NCBI GenBank assembly: GCA_009599575.1
Contig: VWND01000053.1
Span: 1 to 37,534, forward strand
Direction of reading: 5' to 3'
DNA: 37,534 nucleotides
Source: Blumeriella jaapii
Lineage: Eukaryota > Ascomycota > Leotiomycetes > Helotiales > Drepanopezizaceae
This document shows, in pieces, positions 24,071 through 33,639 of this stretch. The position numbers and the translations under genes are program-made. The notes beneath the pieces are model-generated. The model searched no databases, had not been told where the DNA came from, and saw nothing but the letters and a program-made list of their open reading frames with translations. Numbering within the stretch: position 1 is the stretch's first letter; each line of letters begins with the position of its first letter.

Positions 24071-25586
24071 TTCGGTTATAAATGGAATTACGATTTAAAC
24101 TATGCTTTTAACAGCGGGGTTATTATTCGGCTGTTTTTAGATTTTTTCAAAAGGTTTTTTTTTTTCAGAAATATAATCGTTTTGATCGGAATCGTCGTCG
24201 GATTCGCTAAAGTCGGAATCGCTTTCTGATTCAGAATTCAAAGGATAAATTTGCTAGTTTTTTTTGTAAAATCGTTTTAACCGGTTGACGGCGAACGTTT
24301 TTTTTAGTTTTGTTTTATCGAATTCCGTAAGCTTATAGTAGCTTTTATTTAATTCGGCTTCGTATATTTCGTAAAATCCGAGCCATTTATAATCAAGCTT
24401 AATATCGGCCGATTTATTAATAACGCGTTGAACGTTATAAATTAAAATTAAATTTTTTTTTTAATTAGCGTTTTTTTTAAAACTTTGGTTTTATTCCAGA
24501 CTTTTTTAACTGCTTTTTTATATTTTTTTTTTTTTTAAATTATTTTTTTTATATTTATATCGCGGTAATTTAACTGTTTAAATTTTATTGCTAATAAATT
24601 TGCTTTCGTTTTTATTTTAACTACGTTATAAAGTTTTTATATAAGTTATTTTGTTTCCAAAAGCAATCGAGCGTTTTTGCCGTATTAAATAAAAAATAAG
24701 ATTATTTTAATAAAAACGTATATATATATGCGTATAACAAAAAGTATTTTTAAAAATTTCCGCGATCAACGCTTATAATTTTTTCGACTAGTTTTTAAAA
24801 AGCCGTTAAAAATATTTTTATAATTTTGTTTAACGAATTCGTTGTTTTTCGAATTATAAGCTGAAATTTAAATACGCTAAATGCCGTATTTTTTTATAAA
24901 AGTTTCGATAACGCTTTTGTTTTCGGGCTTATCGTCGACGTTTAATTTGCTAAACAAACCGTATCGATATATAACGTTTTTCCAAAAAAAAGTCGCTATA
25001 ACTTCGAATATAACATTTCGGAAAAATCGTTTTTTAAGCTATTTAAATAAATCGTTAATAGCAAATACGAAGCATATATAACCGCGATCGGTAATTAATA
25101 CGCGTATAACGTCGAAATTGATTTTTTTCTAAATTTTAAAAAACTACGTCGGATATAATAAATTCTTTTTTCGGCCAGGTTTTCGTTTTTAATAAAAAAT
25201 ACAGCTTTTAACGAAGGCTTTGCAGTTTTCGAAATATCTTTTTTATTAAAAATCGTTTTTGATTCGGTAATAAATAGCTTCGGCTTTTTTATAAAATACT
25301 TTTTCGTAAGCTTTTTTTATAATTTGAAATTTATTAGCTTTGTTATTTATTATTAAGCGTTTTTAATATATATTATTTTTTATTTTATATAACTTTTTAT
25401 CGGCTAAAATATAATCGAAAGCCTGGTTTTTAAATAATTTAAATTAATAGTTTAATACGTTAAATAATTTAAATAAAATAATTAAATAATATACGATTAA
25501 ATAAAAATCTTCGGTTTCGTAATTATCGATTAAAAGTTTATTTTCGTCGTTAGTCGGCTTATTCCGATCGTTTTCGGTTAAATTTA

Positions 25587-25617
25587 TTCGCGGTGCCAGC
25601 CGAAATAATAACGCGAA
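25587..25617 (-). repeat. 31 bp TTCGCG...CGCGAA repeat (C)
   Basis: Orthologous to 5434-5464. Perfect inverted ends, and the core keeps GGCAC (less RIP-changed than A). Confidence 0.75.
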
Positions 25618-25649
25618 TGTTTTTTCGGCCCGAAAATCGGTGTTTTTTA

Positions 25650-25680
25650 TTCGCGGTGCCAGCCGAAATAACAACGCGAA
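25650..25680 (-). repeat. 31 bp TTCGCG...CGCGAA repeat (C)
   Basis: Orthologous to 5371-5401. Perfect inverted ends. Confidence 0.75.
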
Positions 25681-25755
25681 TAATTTTGGCTTTATAAAAC
25701 CTAAGACGCAAATAACGAAGCAGCCGATTTCGTTAGCAATTTATTCGTTAATATT

Positions 25756-26200
25756 TTATTCGTTTTGTTTAGCGAAATCAAACGAATAAAAGCGTTTTTA
25801 TTTGGAAAGCCGTTTGCCGCTGTATTAATTGTTTTTTTAATATATTTAATTTCGAAATTTATAAATCGCATTTAAGCTATTTAATTGATAACGAATATTT
25901 TTGGCAGATTATTAGCTTTTTTATTTAATTAATCGACAAAAATTTTAGCGTTTATTTTTAAAATAAAATATACGTCGTATAATTCGCTTTTTATTTTTTT
26001 TATTATTTTAAAAGCGCTTTGATATTTTCGTTTAATAGCATCGTAGCGTATTTTCGCGAAAGATTATAGGCCGTTTTCGAATCGTAAAAAATATCGTTTT
26101 TTGTTTTTATCGATTTGTTGCAATATAGCTTTTTAATCGAAAATATTAGCGTCGATAATCAAAATGATTTTTCCTGCGTTTAGGCTGTAATCGATCCGCA
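25756..26200 (-). pseudogene. RNase H of gypsy element C
   Basis: Minus strand. It opens with IDYSLNA-x-KIILIIDA and continues through NAKVFI-type and WIRFINFEI motifs to KKTANTAANGL, the gypsy RNase H-to-integrase linker (V-K-G-x-x-N-x-AADGLS in relatives). It is the best preserved copy of this domain in the window, but stops are still present. Confidence 0.78.
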
Positions 26201-27837
26201 TAAATAATAAAACCGATAAAAAGTCGTTTTTAAAAACTTTTATAGTTTTATTTTGTTTTTTTCCTTAAACGAAATCGATTTTTTTTTTTATTATAACGTA
26301 AATAAATGCAGCTTTTTGAAAAAAATTTTTAATTTAATTGCGATAGTAAATCATAACGCTAATAAAAGTTTTGGCTTCGGTAATGTTTTTACACTTTTTT
26401 TATTCGCAAATCTTTTTAATTTTTTTTTATTAAAAGTGGCGGCCAGCGCTATCAGTTATATAATCGACGATATTTATTTCGGATATATAAAATTTTAATC
26501 GAAGATTAATAATAGCTTTAGCTTTTTCGAAGCAAATTATAATTTTGTCGATATTTTAAATATATTTTATTATATAGCGTCGAATTTTAAAAAAAATCTT
26601 TTATTATTATAATATAATCTGGGGCTTTTTATTTTAACGTCGTCAACGTAAAAAAAGGCAATATCAAAAATGCAAATTATAAAAACTTTATATACGATTT
26701 TTACGAATTAAACGACTAAATTAATAATTTTTATAAATACTTTCGTTATGCGTTATAAACCGATTAAAATTTAAATTGCTATTATATTTCGAAATCGTAG
26801 ATTAAGTATTAAATAATCGTAGCTTAAAAACAGATCGAAAAAAAAAGCGATCGTTAGTTTTGCGAATTCGTTCGAAAATTAATCGACGTTAAATGGCACG
26901 TTAGCGTTTCGTATCGTTATTTTATTTATTTCGACGATTGCGGTGATAAGTTTGTAAATGCTTTTTTTTTTTTTTGCAACGATAAATTATTTGTTTTTGT
27001 ATAGGCCGTGGCAGAATTCGAAAATTTTTTATTTAATTCGTTTTTTTAGCATTTCGACTATTTTTTTTTAAAAAGCTTTAAAAACTGAAAAAGTCTTTTT
27101 TTGCCAGGCTTCGTAAAATACGGTTTTAATATCGATATAAAGCGTAACGTTAAAACTGAATTGGCTTATTTCGGTGAAATCGAAAATTATAGCTTTTTTT
27201 CGATTGCGTAGAATTTCGTATAAAACTTTTTTTTTTTTTAGCAAAAATTAAATTTCGATTACTAAATTATCAAATCGTTTTTTTATAAATCGGCTGCCAA
27301 ATAATAAGCTGGAAAATCGGCCGGTGATAAATCTTTCGAATTCGCTAGTAACTGGTTAAAATAATTTTATTATTTTATTTTTTTTAAATTAATCGTTTAT
27401 TTTTTCGAAAATATTTTTATCGGATTTGTTAAAATTTACGAATCGTACTTTATCAGCTTTACGCTTGTAAAAAATGCTAATATTAATATAAAAAAGTAAA
27501 ATATATAAATCGGATTTATTTAATACAAAAACGAAATTTTCGAAATTTTCATTTCCGAATTAATAGCCAAAAATATTAATATTAGCCAATTTTATTCGCG
27601 ATGCTATTTCGATTAATAACGTAAATGCTTTTAATTAAGTATTTTCCAGGTTTTGTTATAGTTTAGCGTTTATCTTGAAATTAAAGCCGGCTATTCGTTT
27701 TCCGATAAAACGTCGATTAAAAAAACCTTATCGCCGGCGATAATAATTTGATTTTAAAAAAATCGGTTTTAGTTTCAGAAAAAAGCTTTTATTTGGCCGT
27801 TTTCGGTGTATTTAAAACTGACGAAACTTTCCAGGAT
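26201..27837 (-). pseudogene. Reverse transcriptase of gypsy element C, YVDD box intact
   Basis: Minus strand, colinear with 3214-4849. The catalytic box at about 26635-26650 reads Y-V-D-D-V, so both aspartates are kept, unlike A (Y-V-N-N). Upstream it matches the TIRDA and FDLFSGYD-type landmarks; downstream are CFEKTKAIIS-like and KKVDFV-like stretches. The plus-strand stretch 26253-26498 is antisense. Remaining stops mean the protein is not made intact. The diverged 31 bp repeat sits at 27595-27625. Confidence 0.8.
27595..27625 (-). repeat. 31 bp palindrome-ended repeat, diverged (C)
   Basis: Orthologous to 3426-3456. One end is TTCGCG, the other has changed to CGTAAA. Confidence 0.5.
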
Positions 27838-28365
27838 TTAGAGCATTTCAAAAATAATAAAATAAAAGCATTTTTTTATTATTAAAAAGTTTTTATAAAT
27901 AATAATATTTTCAACGTTTATTTTTATATTTCGTATAATTTTATTAAATTTAATAATATTTTTATTAACGGTAATATAAATTATTCGTTTATCGGTGATA
28001 ATCGGAATATTATTAGCTTCGGCTGTTTTTTGGTTTATACAATTGACTTCGGCTTTATTATCGAATAAAACGAAGGCGGTCGTATTTTTTTTAAATATAA
28101 TTTTTATTTTTAACGCTTTTATAGCCGTGTAAAAACAGTTTCGTCGTTTTAATTTTTGGGTTTTTATAACAAAAGCCAAAAAGCTGATTTTTTCCGAAAA
28201 TTCTTTTTTATCGGCTAAATTAATTACGGTATTATAAATTTCTTTTTGGTTTTTTTTTAATTTAAAATCGTTTTTTTTTCGAATGATTTTAACTTTTTCG
28301 TTTTTTTTTAATACAGAAATTTGTTTATTAATAATTTTGTCGAATTTTTTTTTTATACTAAACAA
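27838..28365 (-). pseudogene. Aspartic protease domain of gypsy element C (open for 175 codons)
   Basis: This is the longest uninterrupted retrotransposon reading frame in the window. It carries a retropepsin-like active site VLFDNKAEVNCIN, in which the usual Gly of D-[ST]-G-A is Lys, followed by EANNIPI and the hydrophobic flap-like stretch RIIYITVNKNIIKF. The N-terminal third is Lys-rich linker (MFSIKKKFDKIINK). Element A has the same domain at 2690-3213 with stops. The ATG at 28365 is probably internal to a Gag-Pol polyprotein and not a true start. The Gly-to-Lys change suggests an inactive protease despite the open frame. The plus-strand stretch 28283-28501 is a shadow. Confidence 0.7.
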
Positions 28366-30312
28366 ATCGCTGAATTTTAATTTAATTTTCTGTTTTATAA
28401 TTTTTTTAATAATTTCGTCGACGGCTTCGAAGCTAATATATTTGTCGATTTATTTTTCGCTTCGTATTAATAATAGGCGTTTAAAAGCTGGTACTTTCTG
28501 AATAATTTAAACCGGAATATCGGTATCGATATCTTTTATATCGTCGTTAATTTTTTTTATTATAAGCGTTTTTTTAATAATTTCATCGATTTTTTTTCGA
28601 ATTTTAAAATCTTTTTTTTTTTCGATTTTGACGTTTTTTTTCACGCTTATTAATTTGGCGAATAAAACAAAAGCATTTTGCTTTTTTATAATTCGCTGGC
28701 TTAATTATGCAGCTATAATATTTGCAAATGCGATAATTGCATTAGCAATATATGTATTTATCTTTTATTTATATATTTAAATTTTATTTACATTTAAAAT
28801 AAAGGTTTTTTTTTTAATTAATACGCTTTTTGAAATATTTTTTTTTTTTATTAATAAAAATCGTTTTCGCATTTTTTTTGTTTTCCAAGCAGTCGTTTTT
28901 TATTTCGTATCTTTTACTTTTAAGCGAATAATATTTAATCAGCTTTAATTTTTAGCTTTATTAAAAAGGCTTATTCCTGTTTTCGTCGGTCCGAAGCAAA
29001 TCGCTTTATATTTGTTAATATAATAAATACTATTATTTATATAAAAATTAAATATTTTGCATTTTAAGCGAATATAAAATTTTTCGCAATAAATTTTTTT
29101 GTTATTACAAAATTCATACTTAAGACCACGGAATCTGTTTTAATAATTACTTTTATTATTTTAATAGCCGCGATTTTGGTTTTCGCGTTGGTTTTTTTTT
29201 TTTTCTAATAATCGTTATTACAATTAATATTTCGTTGATTTTGATCGCTAACACAAGAAGATTGCTATTAAACAGCTATTATTTTTACGATGGCTTAGCG
29301 AAGCTAATCGCTTCGCGCATTTTAAAAAAAATAATTATTATAAAAGCCATTTTAATCGTTTTTATTATCCGAATTAACGTAAAAAAGTTTTTTTTTCTAT
29401 TATATAAAACCTTCGACTTTGCTTTAAAGTTTTTAAATTTTAATATCGGTAAATTTTAACACAAAAGTTTCGATATTTTTATTAAGCTTTTTCAAGCCAA
29501 TAAGTTTTGCAGAACGATTAAATAATATAATAATTAATTATTTTTTAGCGATTTCGGTAATTTTTAATAATTAGACATGTTTTTGCACTAAAGCTTTTAC
29601 GTTTTTTTTATAAATAAGAAAAAAAGATTTCTTTTGGTCTATAGCTTCGATAGTACGTTCGCTTTGGTTTTGTTTAAAAACGAATTTTACAAATTTAAAA
29701 TATTAATCGAAAATTTTAAAGTTTTGTTTATTAATTTTAAAATGCTTAATAGTTTTATTACGAATACTAATTAAAAGGCCAAATAAAAACAATCTTTTTT
29801 GCTTAATTTTGCTTAATTTCGCTTAAAACTTTTTTATTAACGAAAACGTTAAAAACTTTCGTATAAATACGATAATAAACCTTAAGTTTTTTAGCTTAGC
29901 GAATTATTATAACAAATTGTTTAAAAAGCGATAATATCGCGAATTTGCTAACGATCGTAGTTTCGGAATTCCGATTTTAAAATCTTAACTAACTTACGCC
30001 AGTTTCGAGCCTCAATAGCTTTTTATTTATTTATCGATTTAATAATATTCTTAATGGTTGGGTCATAATAGCGAAGAAGTTTATCGAATATTTCAATTTC
30101 AAAAACTCCGAAATTCTTATAAGTTTTTTTATATTTCTCGATAAAATCGGTAACGTTGGCGCTACTAAATAAAAGTACACCAAAGGAGCCAGAAAAAAGC
30201 ATGCGGCCTCGCATAAAAAACGAAAAGCGTCGTTGTTTATAATATTAATAAAAGTGTTAGTAAGGTTTGAATTAAATAAATAAATGTTTTCTGGAATTGT
30301 AAATTAAAAATC
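28366..30312 (-). pseudogene. gag: gag and 5' leader remnant of gypsy element C, truncated at the satellite
   Basis: Minus strand, colinear with ~760-2680 of A. The Gag N-terminal segment 30023-30214 is open (MRGRMLFSGSFGVLLFSSAN, 63 codons) and is the least mutated piece of the three elements. Downstream are stops. The Cys-rich cluster lies near 29040-29110. Homology to A stops at about 30312, within the leader, where the satellite begins, so the 5' LTR and most of the leader of C are gone. Confidence 0.7.
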
Positions 30313-31927
30313 TAATATTATAAGCGAGAGAATTTTGGTGGTCACCAACGTTGGTAACCAGTCTTGGCAGACCCTGGTGACCAACTTTTTTTGGTCACCA
30401 GGTCGATTTTTTCGCAAAAATTATTCGATTTGAAAAATAAAATTATATTCGTATTCAGCTTATTAATTAATAATCTTTTGTACGCAAAAGCTTACAAATA
30501 CTATTAATTAATTAAAAAGTTATTATTACCCCCTTCCAACCCTAATCTTGGCAGACCCTGGTAACCAACTTTTTTTGGTCACCAGGTCGGTTTTTTCGCA
30601 AAAATTATTCGATTTTAAAAATAAAATTATATTTGTATTCAGCTTATTAATTATTAATCTTTTGTACGCAAAAGCTTATAAATACGATTAATAAATTAAA
30701 AAGTTGTAATAACCCCCCCCTTTTAACCCTAATCTTGGCAGACCTTGGTAACCGACTTTCTTTGGTCACCAGGTCGGTTTTTTCGCAAAAATTATTCGAT
30801 TTTAAAAATAAAATTATATTTGTATTCAACTTATTAATTATTAATCTTTTATACGCAAAAGCTTATAAATACGATTAATAAATTAAAAAGTTGTAATAAC
30901 CCCCCCCTCTAACCCTAATCTTGGCAGACCCTGGTAACCGACTTTCTTTGGTCACCAGGTCGGTTTTTTCGCAAAAATTATTCGATTTTAAAAATAAAAT
31001 TATATTTGTATTCAGCTTATTAATTATTAATCTTTTGTACGCAAAAGCTTATAAATACGATTGATAAATTAAAAAGTTGTAATAACCCCCCCTTCTAACC
31101 CTAATATTATAAGCGAGAGAATTTTGGTGGTCACCAACGTTGGTAACCAGTCTTGGCAGACCCTGGTGACCAACTTTCTTTGGTCACCAGGTCGGTTTTT
31201 TCGCAAAAATTATTCGATTTGAAAAATAAAATTATATTCGTATTCAGCTTACTAATTAATAATCTTTTGTACGCAAAAGCTTATAAATACGATTAATAAA
31301 TTAAAAAGTTGTAATAACCCCCCCCCCCTCTAACCCTAATCTCTTGGCAGACCCTGGTAACCGACTTTCTTTGGTCACCAGGTCGGTTTTTTCGCAAAAA
31401 ATTATTCGATTTTAAAAATAAAATTATATTTGTATTCAGCTTATTAATTATTAATCTTTTGTACGCAAAAGCTTATAAATACGATTAATAAATTAAAAAG
31501 TTGTAATAACCATAAACCCCCCCCTTTAACCCTAATCTTGGCAGACCTTGGTAACCGACTTTCTTTGGTCACCAGGTCGGTTTTTTCGCAAAATTATTCG
31601 ATTTTAAAAATAAAATTATATTTGTATTCAACTTATTAATTATTAATCTTTTATACGCAAAAGCTTATAAATACGATTAATAAATTAAAAAGTTGCAATA
31701 ACCCCCCCCTCTAACCCTAATCTTGGCAGACCCTGGTAACCGACTTTCTTTGGTCACCAGGTCGGTTTTTTTTCGCAAAAATTATTCGATTTTAAAAATA
31801 AAATTATATTTGTATTCAGCTTATTAATTATTAATCTTTTGTACGCAAAAGCTTATAAATACGATTAATAAATTAAAAAGTTGTAATAACCCCCCCTTCT
31901 AACCCTAATCTTGGCAGACCCTGGTAC
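30313..31927 (+). repeat. ~187 bp subtelomeric-type satellite, 8 full units plus a partial, with higher-order structure
   Basis: Using the motif CTTGGCAGACC as anchor, units start at 30363, 30547, 30734, 30920, 31152, 31343, 31537, 31722 and 31910 (partial). Periods are 184-194 bp, except 232 bp before the fifth. Each unit has, in order: TTGGCAGACC, a GGTNACC inverted repeat, TTTTTTCGCAAAA, an AT-rich body with TACGCAAAAGCTT, a run of 6-10 C, and TAACCCTAA. Units 1 and 5 carry an extra ~45 bp leader (ATTATAAGCGAGAG...). The array retains CpA and is not RIP-mutated. No open reading frame in it (for example 30647-30829) looks real. Confidence 0.92.
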
Positions 31928-31960
31928 CCTCGAAATTATACAATAATAATATATATATAT
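31928..31960. repeat. Junction between the two satellites with (AT)n
   Basis: The first satellite stops inside CCTGGTA at about 31927. A short AT-rich stretch ending in an (AT)n run (31949-31960) leads into the 206 bp array. Confidence 0.6.
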
Positions 31961-32830
31961 AATTCGATTAAATATTAATCGTAAAATAAGCGTTCGTAAA
32001 ATCAACAAACAGACTAATAATAGCTCGGCTTTTATAGCTTAATTTTACAGCTTGCGGTATTCGTATTTACTAATAAAATACCAGTCCATTCTTTAATAAA
32101 ACTTTATAAATTTATTTATTTTTAAAAATTAATATTAAAACTTATATAATTTCTTTTATTTTATACAATTCGATTTATTATTAATCGTAATGCAAACGTT
32201 TTACGAATTGACGCACGGACCAAAAATAGCTTCGCTCCAAAGCCCAATTCTACAGCCTGCGGTATTCGTATTTACTAGTAAAAACACCAGCCCATTTCTT
32301 AATAAAATCGTTCAATTCTTTTTATATTTGGGTTATTAATATTAAAACTTATTTAATTCTTTTTATTTTGTACAATTCGATTTATTACTAATCGCAATGC
32401 AAACGTTCTACGAATTAAAGCACGGACCAAGAATAACTTGGCTCCAAAGCCTAATTCTACAGCCTGCGGTATTCGTATTTACTAGTAAAACACCAGCCCA
32501 TTTCTTAATAGAATCGTCTAATTTTTTTATATTTGGGTTATTAATATTAAAACTTATTTAATTCTTTTTATTTTGTACAATTCGATTTATTATTAATCGC
32601 AATGCAAGCGTTTTACGAACTGACGCACGGACCAAGAATAGCTTGGCTCCAAAGCCTAATTCTACAGCCTGCGGTATTCGTATTTACTAGTAAAACACCA
32701 GCCCATTTCTTAATAGAATCGTTTAATTCTTTTTATATTTGGGTTATTAATATTAAAACTTATTTAATTTCTTTTATTTTATAAAATTCGATTTATTATT
32801 AATCGCAATGCAAACGTTCAGAAAATCGTG
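31961..32830 (+). repeat. 206 bp tandem repeat, four units plus a partial
   Basis: Units begin at AATTCGATT at 31961, 32167, 32374, 32579 and 32785 (periods 206, 207, 205, 206). The first unit is the most diverged and the last is cut after ~46 bp. Shared core motifs are ACGCACGGACCAA, CAGCCTGCGGTATTCG, TATTTACTAGTA and CACCAGCCCA. The period is not a multiple of three and the 60-codon open stretch at 32602-32784 is not kept between units, so it is not treated as coding. No RIP signature. Confidence 0.9.
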
Positions 32831-32939
32831 CACGGTCGCAAAATTTAACTTTCGCTTAAACCCACATTCGCCTAATCCCCACACACGCACAAAATAAACT
32901 TTAAAAAATTATATACTTTATATAACCTAGTCGTTCGTA
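32831..32939. other. Unassigned spacer, no gene seen
   Basis: Unique C-rich then AT-rich sequence between the 206 bp array and the tRNA-like element. Nothing recognisable. Confidence 0.5.
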
Positions 32940-33215
32940 TGCTTTCGGGACAAAAAGTCCTAAAGCACCTATGGTGTAGTGGTTGATGGTTTCTGTAGGT
33001 TCAATTCCTTCGTTACCCCATTGAGAACCCGTAAAGCCACGGGAAAAGGGTTGCCAGGCGTTCTGCCTTAATGCTCCGCCACTCTACTTATAGAACCTAG
33101 TTGCATGCAAATTCTATGGCTCCGGCCCGTGAATTGTCCCACGGGGTCTTGTATATATGGTGAATAAGTATGAGTCGGTGTATCAGTCTGCCCTCTGCTG
33201 TAAGTGTCTTTTTTG
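32940..33215 (+). ncRNA. tRNA-like, hairpin-rich element, possible SINE
   Basis: TATGGTGTAGTGGTTG at 32970-32985 matches the D-arm/A box of tRNA-Glu-like genes. GGTTCAATTCC at 32998-33008 matches the T-loop/B box (GGTTCRANNCC), and ACCCCA follows at 33015-33020. The anticodon arm is missing and the 5' flank does not pair with the 3' end, so it is not a working tRNA. Downstream are several perfect short stems: CCCGT/ACGGG near 33028-33043, AGGC/GCCT near 33057-33069, and CCCGTG/CACGGG near 33127-33145. A GGAC/GTCC hairpin precedes it. A T6 run near 33210 could end RNA polymerase III transcription. This pattern fits a tRNA-derived SINE head with a structured body, but only one copy is in the window. 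Confidence 0.42.
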
Positions 33216-33360
33216 TAATTTAATTTAATTAATTAAAGTTTTAATTTATTTAATTAAATAAAGTTTCGAATAATTTATTTAATTAAAGTTTTCGAATAAT
33301 TTATTTAATTAAAATTATCGTTGCTATGGGCTACGCGAAAACTTTAATCAATTAAAGTTT
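33216..33360. repeat. AT-rich repeats (TTTAATTAAA-type)
   Basis: Three imperfect ~35 bp repeats of the type TCGAATAATTTATTTAATTA. They lie upstream of the helicase-recombinase gene and may be part of its promoter region, though no defined promoter element can be named. Confidence 0.5.
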
Positions 33361-33580
33361 TGAAAAATTTTTCAAAACCACACACCACCCAAATTATCAA
33401 AACTCCCCAAACCCCCAAAACCCCCAAAACCCCCAAAAACCCCCAAAACTACCAAAACCACCAAAACCTCCAAAACCTCCAAAACCCCCAAAACTACCAA
33501 AACCACCAAAACTTCCAAAACTCCCAAAACTTCAAAAACTTCAAAAACTTCAAAAACTTCAAAAAAACCCCTAAAAAAAA
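33361..33580 (+). repeat. 9 bp CAAAACNNC minisatellite with G-quadruplex-prone C5A4 core
   Basis: A 9 bp period (CAAAACNCC and similar) runs from ~33395 to ~33570. Four C5 runs at 33412-33416, 33421-33425, 33430-33434 and 33440-33444 are separated by A4-A5, giving G5T4G5T4G5T5G5 on the minus strand. A frame through it (33360-33629) would give a QNxQNx repeat peptide. I treat this as a result of the 9 bp period, although an N-terminal extension of the next gene cannot be excluded. Confidence 0.8.
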
Positions 33581-33639
33581 CTTATTCTTATTTTCTTCGA
33601 ATTTCTTCGATTATACGATTTTTTTTTAAAAAATTCGAT

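Larger units (their letters stand above)
24071..25755 (-). pseudogene. Integrase of gypsy element C (RIP-degraded)
   Basis: Minus strand. The N-terminal open piece 25444-25674 carries two LLFRLAPRI peptides. The catalytic core at ~24780-25130 reads CFAINDLFKWLKKRF, then IYRYGLF near the second catalytic Asp and ENKSVIETF. The post-core beta-barrel region is at ~24290-24440. A Ser/Asp-rich tail at ~24180-24240 ends the protein. The plus-strand stretch 24881-25081 is a shadow. Several stops remain, so it is not functional. Confidence 0.78.

Noticed and set aside
32602..32784. 60-codon open stretch in the 206 bp array
   Set aside because: Neighbouring units do not keep it and the period is not a multiple of three.
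30313..32830. CRISPR array
   Set aside because: The repeats are head-to-tail satellites of ~187 and ~206 bp without unique spacers, in a eukaryotic context.
32970..33020. Functional tRNA gene
   Set aside because: The A-box and B-box pieces are present but the anticodon arm is missing and the acceptor ends do not pair.
33404..33444. True telomere of C4A4 type
   Set aside because: It is interstitial, short, grades into a degenerate 9 bp repeat, and the satellite units carry the usual fungal TAACCC motif instead.
33360..33629. 89-codon Gln/Asn/Lys repeat protein
   Set aside because: The reading is a by-product of a 9 bp minisatellite, the frame differs from the gene that follows, and no start context or conservation is visible.
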